Below, piece by piece: positions 43,531 to 54,805 of a stretch of DNA of 64,000 nucleotides. The first letter of the stretch is position 1; the number at the start of each line of letters is the position of its first letter. A program made the position numbers and the translations under genes. The notes under the pieces are model-generated. The model had not been told where the DNA came from. It searched no databases and saw only the letters and a program-made list of their open reading frames with translations. Origin of the DNA: Chelonoidis abingdonii. Lineage: Eukaryota; Chordata; Testudines; Testudinidae. The stretch lies in contig NC_133772.1 in assembly GCF_003597395.2 (NCBI RefSeq), positions 136,831,545 to 136,895,544 of the forward strand, written 5' to 3'.

Positions 43531-45399
43531 AGTCTCAAGAACTCATTTTTCTTGTAGTGTGTTGGGATACAGCAATTCACTCCAGCTGAGCCCAGCCACA
43601 TTCCCCTCATGGCTGGGCTTCCTGGCAATTCCGTAATGAGGGCTGACATCTGTGTTAACCCTCGCCCTACCAAGCATGGAGTGTGCAGCTGTCAATTAAT
43701 CATGCCACCTTAGAGGGAGGAGATTGCATTTCTTATCCAACGCTCAGTGCTGGTGAGCAAGCTACACTCTGAAAAACCCCAGGCTGCAGTGACTCTGTAG
43801 CAGAAGCTGCATGGCAAGATGTCCGTGAAAGTGGGCCCAGAGATGAAGAATTTGCCAGTGGGCTGTATTTTTCACAGTGCATTCATCACCTCACCTATGA
43901 TTTCTTAAGCAAACAAGAATGTGGAGAATGTGCTGGCTATTAGTACCTGTTGGCCAAATTTTGCACTTTACATCCTCAAATTTCAGGAAGAGATCAATGC
44001 ATTTGACCCAGCTTCGTTTAGTTCCTTTTCTTCTGAAGGAGCGCCAAACCTTTTAAAAACTGTATGTATAATACTGTAATACAGCTGCTTCTGAGATGAA
44101 ACCTAGTAATTGTTCTGAGCCAGCAGTATGATACAACCATTATTTAGGAAGGGAAAAGCAAAACCAAAAAAAGTTAAAGCTACAGAAGAAAATTAAGTTA
44201 GATGAAATTTGGCTCGGTCACCAGCGTTCATACTCCTACTATTGACAAAAGGGCATTTTGAGTGACCGTAGGGAATTAGTTTGAGTGTCTCATTTGATAG
44301 AGAGCTCTGTGCTGCTGGAATCCAATGCTATGCTGCAGAGTTTGTTCTAAATTGACTCTGACAGCATTTCCTCCTGGGTTTTCTTTGGCTCTCCTTCGAG
44401 TACCAGCTAGTTCCAACTCTGCTTAACTCAGGAGATCTGATAAGATGTGGCTTGCTGTGAAGTGGCTGCTGTCAAAGGTCTTGTCTATACCAAGAATCAG
44501 GGCTTAAATTCAGCTGGAGCTGTCCAGAGCAGAGCAGAGCTCTCAAATATTTTCAACTTACATGGAGTTTTTATAGCATGCTGGGGTGGGGGGCAGGGAC
44601 ACAGGGGGCTCTGGGAAATACTCTGAGAATTTATGCCCTGCCAAGAATATTAGTACTCAGGCACGGGTCTTCATGACACTGTAGAAGAGCCTGGTGTGCA
44701 CTAGCACTTACACTGAAGGTGGCAATGGCACAATGTCCTATTGCTGGAAAACAGGGTACTAGTTTCCCCAGCACCCTTCGCAGAGCATGCAGTCACTTAA
44801 GCTTTTCCCTTGCAGCCTGCAGATGCCAAACAGCCCACCTTCAAGCAAGCTCAAACAGGAGCTGCTAATGGAGAGGAATTCCACCCTCCATTACACAAAC
44901 AAACAACCTGCGAGGTTGAGTCAAAGCACCTGGGAAGATGAATAAGTGGGAAGTGAACGAACAGGATTCCAGTTATTGACAGAAGGATCAATAAGACACA
45001 TTTTAAACTTTCAAAGCCTGGATCGGACCATTTTTGATACCCTGGGGCACTTTATGCAAGTGCCAATGTGTGCAAATTCCAGTTGAATATTTTTACCTTC
45101 TACTCACTTGAAAAAAAACAGAAAAACAAAAAACCCTCAGCTGGATAAAGTATTCCACGCCCAACTCTTTAATATTGTTGTGTCTTGTTAAATTACTCTG
45201 TCTTCCACCCCAGAAATGGCTGCATTTCAACAGGGGCAAATAAAACAAAGTGTAAATACAGATCACAAATCAGCTTAAAGAGAACATTTGGGTATTTAGA
45301 TTTTTTTTAAAAAAAGGGATCTGATAAGTGTCAGACATAGTTGGTTTACATAGTAAGGTCAGGAGCACAGAAGCATGAGGAAAACGAATAATTGAATCT
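43531..45399. other. Unassigned stretch, no gene seen
   Basis: A fragment at 44480-44550 (GGTCTTGTCTATACC, then AGGGCTTAAATTCAGC) resembles the end of a DNA element. Nothing else is recognised. Confidence 0.45.
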
Positions 45400-45406
45400 C
45401 TTATAG

Positions 45407-45722
45407 CAGGGGTTGGCAACCTCTGGCACGCAGCTCCCCCAGGTAAGCACCCTGGTGGGCCAAGCTAGTTTTTTTACCTGCCAAGTCCGCAGGTTTGGCA
45501 GATCGCAGTTTCTACTGGCCGCAGTTCACCGCTCCAGGGCAATGGGGGTGGTGGGAAGCTGCGGCCAGCACATCCCTCGGCCTGCACCGCTTCCTGCAGC
45601 CCCCATTGGCCTGGAGTGGGAGCCTTGATAGGCCGAACCTGTGGATGCAGCAGGTAAACAAACTGGCCTGGCCCACGAGGGTGTTTACCCTGGCGAGCCG
45701 CACACCAGAGGTTGCAACAAAG
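45407..45722. mobile_element. Palindromic hAT element, right end eroded
   Basis: It starts CAGGGGTTGGCAACCTCTGG and nears its other end at CACACCAGAGGTTGCAAC, an inverted match. The interior has ACCCTGGTGGGCCAAGC, CCGCAGGTTTGGCAGATCGC, CCCATTGGCCTGGAGTGG and GCAGGTAAACAAACTGGCC. It is related in layout to 33219-33551 but has different ends. No 8-bp duplication is readable. It contributes the first part of the open frame at 45495-46079. Confidence 0.82.
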
Positions 45723-47360
45723 CCAGTCTGGGCATCCATGCTATCAACAGTGGACTGGACCACAGACTGTACAGGTGTTTCCTTAATACCGCTGCTGCTA
45801 CAGCTGAACCAAGTTCTTGAAGAAAAAAGCAAAGCCCTTGTGGAGTGTGTTTTTGTGCACGTGGAAGGCGTGCCGTGGAGCCAGAGTGTCTGGGACAGCA
45901 GCGGTCACAGGAAGCTGTTGCTACTGCTCTTGAGAGAGGAAGTCAGCATTCCAAGGTTGGAGGCAGAGTTAGCGCTGATTTTTCCTGCGGAGAGGGGGGA
46001 AAGGAGAAGGGAGAGCGGCCTAAGAAAAGAGCAAGGAAGGAAAAGGCTCAGAAAACATGCTGCTGATGAAATGAAATGAGATAGCCAAGAAAAGACTTTG
46101 TAAAAGAAAAAAAAAAAGAAAGAACTGTGTATGCTTGGAGGATTTGAGTTCTGGTGACATAGGGGAGAAAGGGTGGAGAGAGTATAAGAAAATGTTCAAA
46201 GACACTTAAATAGAAGTTGTCTCCTGGGAATGGAGAAGCACTTGGGGAAAGGAATCAGGCTAACGGAGTGCACCAAGGGAGGACTAGGGAAACGGCACCA
46301 GGGACCAAGAACTAAGAGATCATTGCTGTTCTTAAAATATAGAAACATGAATGATTCTAACTTTACAGCCTGGGCAGAAACAGCCATGGGAGAGTTGAAA
46401 GCTAGTTCTGGAGCAGCTGGCATGGGTAAAAATATAACTCTCATCCTCATATATATATTGCAACGGGGAAGCAAGTAAGTTTCCTATGTGTAGGAGCAGT
46501 TTTAATTCCCCAAGCTTTGTCGTTTCATTACTACAACAACATGCTTTAGCACATGTAACCCACAGGCTTTACACTACAGCAGATGATATTTAAGCCCAAT
46601 GAAAAGGAGAGAAGCAGTGGGGAGAAGACATGGATTTTGGTTGGAGCACAGGCTCTGCACACTCAGCTGGAAGAGCCCATCCACCACTCCTAGAACTAGG
46701 ATGTGGCAGTTACTGAGCATGCACAGTAGCGGTCCAGAGAGTTTTCATTAAGGGCAAAGAGGTTTGACAGTTCTATAAGCCAGTGGACTCAGTGGCTGAT
46801 GGATGCAGGCCCAAGAGACATGTTTGCAGGGGCTCAATAGCTGCACCACTATAGATACAGGCAAGTGGAGCACTATTCCAGCTTTACTTACTAGGGCCCT
46901 CTATTAGGATCATGACTGGTCCACCGCAGTGTGTTGAATGGTCCTAGCAGGAGAGCACAGAGGGAAAGCGCCAGAGCCTCTGGACCTGACAGTTGGCGAT
47001 GAGCTAACTACTTAGGTAAAGAGAATGGGGCAGAGGCCAGAGAGGCATGGGTTTGTAAATTCTTATCTGGGCTTATGGGAAAAGCCAGTGGCCAGTAGAG
47101 TGAAACCTTAGACATCCAGGGAATGGTTATTTTCTATGCTACTCCTAATACCTGTACCACTTTGGAGACAGGCTGCACCTGGCCTTCCTTACCAGCAACC
47201 AAGGAGACTAGTCGGCTACTATCCCAAGGACTGAATGCTGTGAACTGCAAGAATCCTCAGGCTTTTGTTTGCTGCCAAGGCTGAAGGGTTTGGCAACATC
47301 TCAGTCTGACAAATCCTGGTGACACAACCTGCACGTTATGGCCACCCTGTAGAGACTGAG
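45723..47360. other. Unassigned stretch, no gene seen
   Basis: It contains the tail of the 194-codon frame 45495-46079, which starts in the hAT element and ends in a Lys/Arg-rich low-complexity run. No domain is visible. An A-rich run lies at 46108-46123. Confidence 0.45.
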
Positions 47361-47460
47361 GCCGCATCTACACTAGGTAGGAGAACTTTGCTGGTCTAGC
47401 TATGCCACAATACTACTCCAGCAAAGCATGCCCAGTGTGAATCTGGGTATTGCTCTTTCC
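47361..47460. mobile_element. Fragment of GTCTACAC-type DNA element
   Basis: GAGGCCGCATCTACACTAGG, then TGGTCTAGCTATGCCACAA, then GCCCAGTGTGAATCTGGG suggests a short decayed copy. Confidence 0.45.
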
Positions 47461-47754
47461 AGCTCCTCTCCCCAAAACAATGTTTGTTTATTCAGTTTGT
47501 ATTAATAAATTGAAGGGTACGCGCCAGAGCTGCTATTAACATCTACGTATCAGGTTTGTACGTATAGCAGCCCTGAATTTTAACTCAACGCGATGCTTTC
47601 TGAAGGGATGAAACGCTGGCCTCAGGTTCACCGAAGAGTGAAGCTGAGATGCAAGAGAAGGGCATGGTAATAGAGTAATACATAATCGGGGGTGGAACAC
47701 TTTGTAGCTGCTGTCAGCTGAGCTCATTGCTCACACTAGGAGCTCCATTTCCCA

Positions 47755-48165
47755 AAGGAGCTACCTCCCATCCCCCTCTATTTCAGTACTCCCTGCAACT
47801 TCAACCCCCCTCATGCCTGCGGCTCTGTCACCCCTCTTTCTCCATCCCTTCATGGCATGGGCTCTGCATGTCCCCTGCTCCGACCACCCCTGTCAGGGGC
47901 TGTGTCCCCATTCTCCCTCCACCACGTGCCAGGGTCCCCCACATGCCCGGGGCTGTGTACTCCTCCTTTCTCCATTGTAGGGGCTCTGCATGGCCTTGAT
48001 ACCAGTGTCCTCCAATCTCCCCTCTGCCTATGTGTTCATGTCACCTCATGCTGGGGCTTTGTGTGCTCCCCCAATACCAGGATCCCCTAGTCTCCCTCCA
48101 TTACTACCCCACATTCCAGGATCTCTTAAGCCCCCCATACCCTACCCTCCACCACTACGTTTTGC
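47755..48165. repeat. C-rich degenerate repeat tract
   Basis: Variants of GGGGCTCTG(CATG/TGTG) recur at about 47818, 47858, 47896, 47951, 47979 and 48052, separated by CTCCCTCC-type runs. Spacing is irregular (28-73 bp), so it is a decayed minisatellite-like tract. Pro/Ser-rich open frames across it are compositional. Confidence 0.65.
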
Positions 48166-48966
48166 CTTCCGGCTGGGAAATCAAACATTCAGTGTGTCAA
48201 CATGTTAAACTATTGGGAGGAGGAGTATGAAGCAGGGGTATTGTTATGCCCATTGTAAGGCATTAATGGGAAACGTCAACTGGCCCTTTGAGCTACAGAA
48301 GGGCTTGAAACTGTGGGTCTGTGAAACAGATGACAGAGGCTGCATGTGTTCCCCTTTTAATGTTCTGGTTTTCCCTCAGAAATCACTAGGCTTCTGTGCA
48401 CAGATTCCTAGAACCTTCCCTGAAGCTTTTGAGTTGATTGGATGCATCATTCAAAAAGGTATCTGGTGCAGACCAATGAACAAATGCCATCAAGACAAGC
48501 AGAAGACCTGGCAAGTTCAACCAGCTACATCAGTAATCCCCCACCCTCCATTACTCAAAGGCATCAGAAATTAGATTGAAACATATACATTCTTGTTGGA
48601 GGGTTTCAACATACCTTACTGTGTTTCTTAGAATTCAGAACAACAACATGCAAGAACCGAAAAACAAAGACACAGAGTAGGCTGCTCCCTAAAACAGACA
48701 CAAGTCAACTCACCTTACTATGGGCTGTCTGTCTAGATCACACACGTACCTGGAGAGGGCCCTAGCCTGGAAGCAAGAGCACGAAAAACCCCATAGAACG
48801 TAAAGTGACAACTTGCAATTTTAACTGTTTTCAGTACACTACAAAAAGCAAACAGGATTCTATCCTGTTTCAACAACAAAACTGGAGTTTAAGTTCTGAC
48901 TGTTAGAATCATGATTCTGGCAGAGATGCGGAAACCAACAGCTGGATTTTCAGATCCCAGGCTGAG
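48166..48966. other. Unassigned stretch, no gene seen
   Basis: An open frame of 115 codons at 48227-48574 has Cys residues but no recognised domain. Confidence 0.5.
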
Positions 48967-49259
48967 CTTGTCACCAGAGATGGTTCTAGGGGCAGGCAAG
49001 CAGAGCAGTTGCCCTGGGCATCAACTTCTAGGAGACATCAGACCACTCTTCTGCTGCTCAGCTATTTATTTATTTTAAGCGCTCTGCTGTGGTTGGCCAG
49101 CCTGTTTTTGCTCTGCTGATTGGGCCAGCCTTCCCAACCTGCTTCAATGACTGGGCACCTGGGATGTGTTTTTTTGCTCCACCATTCAGGCGCAATGGTA
49201 CAGAAAATGTTTTTCAGCCTGGCTGGGCCAAACTGGCTAGGACCACTCCTGCTTGTCAT
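48967..49259. mobile_element. hAT-type non-autonomous element with 8-bp duplication
   Basis: The 277-bp element at 48975-49251 starts CAGAGATGGTTCTAGG and ends CTAGGACCACTCCTG, imperfect inverted ends. Flanks CTTGTCAC (48967-48974) and CTTGTCAT (49252-49259) match 7 of 8. The interior has CAGTTGCCCTGGGC. No coding capacity. Confidence 0.75.
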
Positions 49260-50589
49260 GCTGCCTTTCCATTTGTAAACCAGACACTTTTTAAAGATAC
49301 AGTAACATTTGCATTAACAACCAATGCAGACTTAATTGCCTACAACATATAACCACTGAATGGATTGTTGAACAGTATAAGGTATTTCAGTACAAATTTC
49401 CATTACGTCTCGATGAAAACCTTTAATCTTTTCACAGTGAAGTAGATTGGAATATAAAGTAAGTTATTCCTCTCTCATTTCAGGAGAGTTCAGTCAGTGC
49501 AGAAGGCAACTGCCCATTTGTTAAGTTGTCTGGCCTACCAAGAACACGACACCAGTGCTCCACAGCCTTTCCTGTTGGTGACTTGCCAATCTTAACAGGT
49601 CAAGCTAAAGACTAACTCACAGGAAAACTAGGTGAACTCACTAGAGGCAAAGGCCTAGTGAAGACAACTCAAGCTAGCTAACTTCAGTTCACACACCTTT
49701 TTGTCACCCCTAGTGAAGACAAGGGTTTAGTTCCAATAACAGCAATAAGTTGAAATATAGCAATACTTGCTCACATTGGAAATTGGACTCTGAGATTTCC
49801 CCCCATAGGCAGTGCTATGTAAATGCAAAATATCACCATTAAGTAGAACAGCTTTGACCCTGTAGGTTAAGAGAAATAATGAGATGGGGGGCGGGGAGGG
49901 AGAGGGGGAGGTGACAAGGGATAGCATTGGTTTGCCAAATTATAATTAACCAGTTCAGTTCCAGCCTCTTACTGTACCTTTTGTAAGCTGGTTACAGAAC
50001 ACAAAGATTTGAGAAAAATAAGCTTTCAGTTTGAATTTCCTCTTTCCTGAAAAAGCAACAAACTGAATGATAAGAGCATTAAACATTTTCTGGCCACAAA
50101 AATACTTCAAACAAGAGGCAGAAATCAAGACAAACCATGTTTTCTACTTAAGCAGCTCAAGTTCAAAGAATTAAACAGTAAACGAATTTCATAACAGACT
50201 GAACTCAAACTAATTGCCCCAGAAATTCATTCAGAGGGCATGGCTAAGAGTGACATGACTGATGACTCATTTTCAGTATGTGATACGCAGATCTCTTCTG
50301 GTGGCATGCATTTCAGTATGTGATTTAATAGAACAACATTTCACTAGAGATGCATGACTTGCACTAGTGGATACACATCTTACGCTGGATCATATATGCA
50401 TTTAATTAGAGGAAAAATGCATTTCTAGATCCAACGTTTTGAATAATATCCCCAGGGGTGCCTCACATCACCCCCGTTTTCTTTCAAACTACAAACCATG
50501 TTTATCATTAGGATTAGAATTTTTGGAATATGTTACTGTACTTGAGCTTCCAGATATAGTTGTAGAACAGTCTGCCAACCACCCCAAAA
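49260..50589. other. Unassigned; a G-rich motif inside
   Basis: Two CTAGTGAAGACAA direct repeats occur at about 49652 and 49709. Apart from the G-rich block listed at 49886, nothing is recognised. Confidence 0.5.
49886..49910 (+). other. G-quadruplex-type motif
   Basis: Five guanine runs of 3-6 are separated by single or double bases. Confidence 0.75.
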
Positions 50590-51262
50590 CAGAAATGAGG
50601 AATGCACGCCATGCCTACAGACTGGAGGACTGCACCCTGGAAAGCAGTGATTCTGAAAAGAATTTAGGGGTTACAGTGGATGAGCAACTGAACACAAACT
50701 CCCGTGATGACATGGCAAAAGGGCAAATGAGATCCTTGGATCTATAAATGGAAATAGTGAGTAGAACTAGGGAGGGGATTTACCTCTGTATAAGGCATTG
50801 GTGAGACAATACTGAAATGCTATATACAGTTCTGGTGTTCACATTTTAAAAAGGATGTTGCAAAATTAGAGAGGATCCAGACAAGAGCCACAAAAGTGAT
50901 TTGAGAGCTGGAGAAATTGCCTTATAGTGAGAAACTTAAAGAGCTCAATCTGTTTATTTTAGCAAAAAGAAGATTGAATTACAATGCACATCCAAGGCAC
51001 GTTGCACATATGCTAAGATGACTACTTTCATGTGGTATATGGGAAATGGGGCTAAAGTTCTCAGTTTAAGTGTGAAAGATTTGCAAGCAGCCCCAGGAAA
51101 GCAAGTCTTCAAATCAAACCTGGATGCCCTTCCGGAAACTATACTTCAGCCAAAGCAAGTTATTGGACTCAGTTCAGGTATAACTGGAAAACTGGTGATC
51201 TGTGATATACAGGAGTCAGACTAGAGGATCTAATAGTCCCTTCCGGTCTTAAACTCTATGAA
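50590..51262 (+). mobile_element. CR1 LINE 3' part
   Basis: The sequence has AAGAATTTAGGGGTTACAGT, AAGGCATTGGTGAGACAATA, TGGTGTTCACATTTTAAAAA, AAAATTAGAGAGGATCCAGA, GAGCTCAATCTGTTTATTTT and the end CTAATAGTCCCTTCCGGTCT then AACTCTATGAA. The ORF2 C-terminal region is broken by stops, so it is a dead copy. Confidence 0.9.
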
Positions 51263-51462
51263 CGCTGCAAGAAGTTAACTAGTAAGCAGCTCATGTTCAC
51301 CCATAAAGCCAAGTGCATAATCTGCATTTGTCTGCTACTTCAGGGTTAATAATCCTATCAGGTGCATTCACATCTGACTGAAGGAAATTCACCCACCATG
51401 TGGATGAACTTTGGAACAGTACATCATGTAAGAGATACAGGAATTTCTGGGGAAATATGTAC

Positions 51463-51770
51463 TAGATCTGTGCAAATAACCAATTTTTTTGGAATTTTGG
51501 CTCACTGGCAATTCTGAAGAGTTGAAAAAATCATTTCGGGTTGAACAAAATATTGTGTTTTTATTTTGATCTCTTCAATTTTATTTAAAAAAAAATCAAA
51601 AATATTGTTCTGAAAGGGTCAATACAAAATATTTAGATTTTTTTCTTAAGTATTTTTGGTGAAGACACTTCAGTAAATTTGACACAAATTTGCAAAATAT
51701 TTTTCAATTGATCTGAATCTACATTTTTCACCAAAAAATGTTTTTGGTCAAAAAATTTCACTCAGCTCTA
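51463..51770. mobile_element. AT-rich short DNA element
   Basis: The left end TAGATCTGTGCAAATAACC and right end TCAAAAAATTTCACTCAGCT then CTA form a weak inverted pair like the AGAGCTGGTCAAAA family. The interior is dense in AAAATATTTTT and TTTTTGGTGAAG words. A fragment of the family lies near 21930. Confidence 0.65.
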
Positions 51771-52134
51771 ATCCATAGTATATAATTCTAACATGCCATT
51801 TATTTCATACCAGGAGAGACAAAATGCAAAGGTGAATGCTGTCATTTGCAGACTTTCTTGGCACCTTTGTCAGACTTTCTTAACCAGCAGATTTTCCTCC
51901 TTCCCAGCCCAGCCGTCTTTGGTCATTGAAATTTTTATGTTGAATATGTAACAGCTAAGCATACACATTTCCATCACAGTGATGCCACAAACACAGCATT
52001 AGGTGACTTCCCTGCAGAGCCAGGAGGAATTTTAACAAGGACATTGATAACAGAGGTATTTACAAAGGTACCTCAGTGCTTAACTCCCATTGAAATCAAG
52101 GGGAGCTTGAAGCCTAAACACCTTTGTGAACCCT
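51771..52134. other. Unassigned stretch
   Basis: Nothing recognised. Confidence 0.5.
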
Positions 52135-52245
52135 ACACTAGTTACATTTGTATGGCACCTCCCAGCAAAGGATTTCAGATTTCTATACAAAGATCACTCC
52201 CATTTTGCAGATGGAGAAATGGAGGCACAGAGGAACTAAAGGCCA
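52135..52245 (-). mobile_element. MIR SINE, first part
   Basis: CCCATTTTGCAGATGGAGAA then GGAGGCACAGAGGAACTAAA is MIR reverse complement. A matching continuation may lie at about 52600-52680 (AACCAGATATAGAACCCGAC, then TCCTGACCTCAGCCC), separated by about 350 bp of unrecognised sequence. Confidence 0.7.
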
Positions 52246-53299
52246 AACGCTCTGGCCTGCACCGCGATAAATAACCTGGGTTTGGCATCCATGCAGTTGA
52301 GAATGAAGAACTCTTCCCATCTCCACGCTGTGAAGTGAGAATAGAGCTGCTCCTTCTACAGGAGCACCACCGGCTCCTCCATCTACTGCATGCTATTAGG
52401 TAGCACATCCAAACAACCCGTCTCCGTTTTCCCCACTCTGTACTCAGGGAGCACCCACTGAATTGTGCTTTGTGGCGCACTAGGGGTGCATACTCTTTGC
52501 CCATTGTGGAACAGCACTAGTTCTATCTACGTTACTGACCACATTGACGTCAGGACCCATAGGGAGAGAAACAGAGTCTGGTCCCAAATGACTTACTTAC
52601 ACTGACATCAGAAGTCTCAGACACAACCAGATATAGAACCCGACTCTCCTGACCTCAGCCCTGTGCTAATTAAGACACAAATATGCTAGATTGACTTGGG
52701 CAGAGGAACACAGAGTGTGACTGGTCAAGCATAATGCTGTCTGCATAAGTGTAATTGGAACTACATGACACTATTTCTGAGCCATGGGCTGTCCCAGTCA
52801 GCATGGGAGCTCCAGTGTCTCCAAAGTCACATGACACAGCATGGAATACAGCCAACATCAACTAAGCTGCAGATTTAAACAAATCTATTACTATTTTTTC
52901 CTTAAGAAACTTGTGAAGTCTGAATTCTGGAAGCAATTTATTGGAAAGCGATAAAAGCATGAAATCCCCATCCTTCCCTCCAGATAATTGGATGTAAATA
53001 CTAGTTTCTTTTCAGGCACTTAACCTCTTACCTGTAATTAGAACTGGATTCATCCAGCGGCTAGTTATTGGTATCTCATACAAAATGAGTTCAGATCATG
53101 TTATAAAATACCCGGAGATTCTATTATTTATTTGTTAGAATACATGTCAAAACAACTTCCAGAGGGTTGCTCAGGTTTAGAAAGGAAGATCTGCAGGACT
53201 GCTTGGCAACTGGAACCCAGGCACAAATCCTTTATATTTTGTCAGTTGCGTGTCTTTGCAACAACAACGTGCCAAGATAGAATTAACAAGTCCCATACT
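52246..53299. other. Unassigned; includes a probable MIR remnant
   Basis: The MIR-like remnant is at about 52600-52680. Otherwise no gene or repeat is recognised. Confidence 0.45.
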
Positions 53300-53460
53300 G
53301 CTTCACTGAACCACTTAATCATGTGCTTAGAGTTAAGCATATGCCTAAGTACCATTAAAATCAATTGGATTTTAAACACATGCCTAAGGCCCATTCCTAT
53401 TTAGCAAAGCACTTAGGTACATGCTTAAAACTAGGCATGTGATAAATGCTTTGCTGACTT
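53300..53460. repeat. Old amniote palindromic repeat
   Basis: ATGTGCTTAGAGTTAAGCAT, AAAATCAATTGGATTTTAA, AGCAAAGCACTTAGGTACAT and AATGCTTTGCTGACTTGGG form the GCACATGCTTAAGTTAAGC / TTAAGTGCTTTGCTGA family. Confidence 0.65.
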
Positions 53461-53654
53461 GGGATCTGACAAAGCGGGGATGGAGAGGTGGCTGATGTTG
53501 AGGTGGCAAGTGACAGGAAGGATGGACTCAAAGGGAAGACTTTCTTCACCCCAGGCCACTCAAGAGGAATGGTATCTGCCTAAAGCACAGTCATCTTGGA
53601 ACAACCACTAAGGTAGGGTGGCTGCATCTTGCACCCCACGTGGGTCAGTGGCTC

Positions 53655-53735
53655 AAAACTCCAGTTCAATTCAAAGCCCACTGAAGTGAGTTGGACTCTT
53701 TCCACTGATTGCAAAGGGCTTTGGATCAGGTCCCA
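53655..53735. repeat. Old amniote palindromic repeat
   Basis: AAAGCCCACTGAAGTGAGTT, then GATTGCAAAGGGCTTTGGAT, then CAGGTCCCA is the AAGCCCACTGAAGTCAATGG...GGCTTTGGATCAGGCCC family. Confidence 0.65.
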
Positions 53736-53898
53736 TGTGAGTAAGCCATGAATACAGTGAGGTTACATACTATTCAGGATTACCACAGAAGTGAAATTGG
53801 GCTCAAAATACTTAAGAGTAGCAGTGGGAAAGAGGGACAACCTACTCAACCTGGACATCAATCACACATCACAGAAGTGTCTGAGCAAAGCATCCCCT

Positions 53899-54805
53899 AA
53901 AAACATAAGAACTGCCATACTGGGTCCGACCAATGGTCCATCAAACCCAGTATCCTATCTTGTGACCATGGCCAATGCCAGGTGCTTCAGAGGGAATGAA
54001 CTGAACAGGTAATCATCAAGTGATCCATCTCCTGTAGCCCATTCCTAGCTTTCTGAAAACAGGGGCTAGGGACATCATCCCTGCCCATCCTGGCTAATAG
54101 CCACGGATGGACCTGTCCTTCAGGAACTTATCTTTTTTGAACCTTGTTATAGTCTTGGCTTTCACAACATCATCTGACAGAGTTCCACAGGTTGACCTTC
54201 TGTTGTGTGAAGAAATACTTCCTTTTGTTTGTTTTAAACCTGCTGCCTATTAATTTCATTTGGTGACCACTAGTTCTTGTGTTAGGAGAAGGAGTAAATA
54301 ACACTTCTTTAATTTCTCCACAGGAGTCATGATTTTATAGACCTTTATCTTATCCCCCCTTAGTCATCTCTTTTCCAAGCTGAAAAGTCCCAGTCCTATT
54401 AATCTCTCCTCATATGGAAGCTGTTCCATACCCCTAAAAATTTTTGTTGCCTTTCTTTATACCTTTTCCAATATATCTTTTTTGAGATTGGGGCAACCAG
54501 ATCTGTATGCAGTATTCAAGATGTGGGCGTAGCATGGATTTATATAGAAGCAATATGATATTGTCTGTCTTATTCTCTATGCCTTTCTTAATGATTGCCA
54601 ACATTCTGTTAGCTTTTTTTTTTTTTTTTTTTGGACTGCTACTGCACATTGAGTGGATGTTTTCAGAGAACTAGCCACAATGATTGCAAAACCTTTTTTG
54701 GGGGGGAGTGGTAACAACTAATTTAGACCTTCATCTTTTTATATATACAATTGGGATTATGTTTTCCAGTGTGCATTACTTTGCATTTATCAAACATGTC
54801 CCATG
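53899..54805 (-). mobile_element. CR1 LINE 3' part, 0.9 kb
   Basis: This is the longest uninterrupted minus CR1. It runs from AAACATAAGAACTGCCATAC through GAGGGAATGAACTGAACAGG, GTTCCACAGGTTGACC, AAACCTGCTGCCTATTAATT, CTTTTCCAAGCTGAAAAGTC, GCAACCAGATCTGTATGCAG and AACTAGCCACAATGATTGC to GTGCATTACTTTGCATTTAT. A 19-T run at 54614-54632 expands a normally short T-tract. It carries the 3' end and ORF2 C-terminal part with stops. Confidence 0.95.

Noticed and set aside
42831..43693. LTR bounded by CAGCT duplications
   Set aside because: CAGCT appears on both sides but the implied element would not end in CA; the match is probably accidental, so only an unbounded LTR-like call is kept.
45407..45730. 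8-bp duplication for this hAT element
   Set aside because: The right end is eroded and no flank matches TCTTATAG.
45495..46079. 194-codon open frame, plus strand
   Set aside because: Its first part is the hAT element at 45407-45722 and the remainder has no domain and ends in low-complexity charged sequence.
47727..48230. Pro/Ser-rich open frames
   Set aside because: Produced by the C-rich degenerate repeat tract.
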